Of a DNA stretch of 64,000 nt, positions 63,447 through 64,000 are shown one piece after another (position 1 is the first letter of the stretch; each line of letters starts with the position of its first letter). The translations under genes were made by a program, and so were the position numbers. Under the pieces are notes generated by a model that saw only the letters and a list, made by a program, of their open reading frames with translations, did not search any database and was not told the origin of the DNA. Source of the stretch: Bacteroides fragilis (lineage in GTDB: Bacteria > Bacteroidota > Bacteroidia > Bacteroidales > Bacteroidaceae); assembly GCF_019583405.1 (NCBI RefSeq), contig NZ_SZUU01000003.1:372001-436000 (forward strand), written 5' to 3'.

Positions 63447-64000
63447 ATGCTTGCATATACATATGTCGAACATGGGAAGTTTGAACTTTTGGAGAAGTTG
63501 AGGCCACAAATAAAAGATGCCCGGGATGCAATCGTACGTGTAACACTTGGCAGTATCTGCACCAGTGATCTTCATATTAAACATGGCAGTGTTCCGCGTG
63601 CAGTTCCTGGTATTACAGTCGGCCACGAGATGGTGGGCATTGTGGAGGAAGTAGGCTCCGGCGTCATTTCCGTCAGACCCGGTGATAGAGTGACAGTCAA
63701 TGTCGAGACTTTTTGTGGAGAATGCTTCTTCTGTCGACACGGATATGTGAACAATTGTACTGATCCCGATGGAGGGTGGGCATTAGGTTGCCGTATTGAT
63801 GGCGGACAGACGGAATATGTCAGGGTCCCTTATGCTGACCAAGGATTGAACCGCATTCCCGATAATGTCAGTGATGAACAAGCTCTGTTTGTAGGTGATG
63901 TGCTTGCGACGGGGTTCTGGGCTGCTCGCATTTCAGAGATATCCGAAGATGATACGGTTTTAATTATAGGTGCCGGCCCTACCGGAATCTGTACTTTGCT
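63447..64000 (+). CDS. Zinc-dependent alcohol dehydrogenase, 3' end outside window
   Basis: The first 184 residues of a medium-chain dehydrogenase. The catalytic zinc ligands are Cys38 (GSICTSDLH) and His60-Glu61 (GHEMVGIVEEVGSG). The structural zinc site holds CGECFFCRHGYVNNC. The NAD(P)-binding domain begins with VLIIGAGPTGI. The enzyme probably oxidises an alcohol or polyol such as threonine or butanediol, but the substrate cannot be read. It is divergent from the Crp-like gene. Confidence 0.9.
   Translation, partial: MLAYTYVEHGKFELLEKLRPQIKDARDAIVRVTLGSICTSDLHIKHGSVPRAVPGITVGHEMVGIVEEVGSGVISVRPGDRVTVNVETFCGECFFCRHGYVNNCTDPDGGWALGCRIDGGQTEYVRVPYADQGLNRIPDNVSDEQALFVGDVLATGFWAARISEISEDDTVLIIGAGPTGICTL

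Overview
The window is chromosomal DNA from a Bacteroides of the fragilis group. Supporting signs are promoters of the Bacteroides type (TTTG, about 19-20 bp, TAnnTTTG), almost no Shine-Dalgarno sequences, a SusC/SusD pair with a FecR-type anti-sigma factor, a UpxY-like antiterminator and many gut Bacteroidetes families. A wrecked beta-lactamase gene at 39337-39679 reads, as far as I can recall that protein, as CepA of B. fragilis, so B. fragilis itself is the best guess. The host is probably a strain without functional CepA.

Layout. 1-1841: the end of a polysaccharide export operon (Wza-like SLBB protein, UpxY-like protein). 2130-4049: dnaK. 4032-26140: a mobile element of about 22.1 kb inserted in the last codons of dnaK. 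A 17/18-bp direct repeat at its two ends shows this, and the right-hand copy still encodes the displaced DnaK tail (DFEEVK, stop). 26297-34424: housekeeping genes (ClC transporter, endonuclease IV, TrpB2, TrkH/TrkA potassium uptake, catalase). 34896-48891: glycan and nutrient acquisition (GH31, ECF sigma factor, GH43, cepA remnant, FecR, SusC, SusD, two secreted phosphoesterases). 49041-51254: ahpF/ahpC. 52190-54459: four small envelope proteins. 54563-59642: serine dehydratase, CorA, MutS2, tRNA-Ser. 59865-64000: small hypothetical proteins, a DMT transporter, a Crp-like regulator and the start of a zinc alcohol dehydrogenase.

The mobile element has three parts. The left part (4253-11081) holds a zinc-ribbon/HTH protein, a tyrosine integrase, an excisionase-like HTH protein, VirE_N and DUF3987 replication-type proteins, a likely oriT, a MobC-like protein, a relaxase and a membrane accessory protein. 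It looks mobilizable rather than self-transmissible, since I see no transfer-channel genes. The middle (11109-22446, all minus strand) is a seven-gene defence operon: Xre controller, two tandem cytosine-C5 methyltransferases, a McrB-like AAA+ GTPase, a McrC-like nuclease, a 1379-residue PD-(D/E)xK-STAND NTPase resembling Avs antiviral sensors, and Vsr. The methylase pair plus McrBC-like pair resembles LlaJI/BsuMI-type restriction-modification systems; the embedded STAND protein is the unusual addition. The right part (22760-25883) holds a divergent Mrr-like nuclease, a membrane/coiled-coil protein and a Schlafen/AlbA-type protein with an in-frame repeated linker.

Regulatory reading gives OxyR-like sites exactly upstream of the katA and ahpC promoters, a sigma-54-like promoter before dnaK, a palindromic operator before the defence operon, and several clear hairpin terminators. 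All functional calls come from reading motifs; no database search was run.
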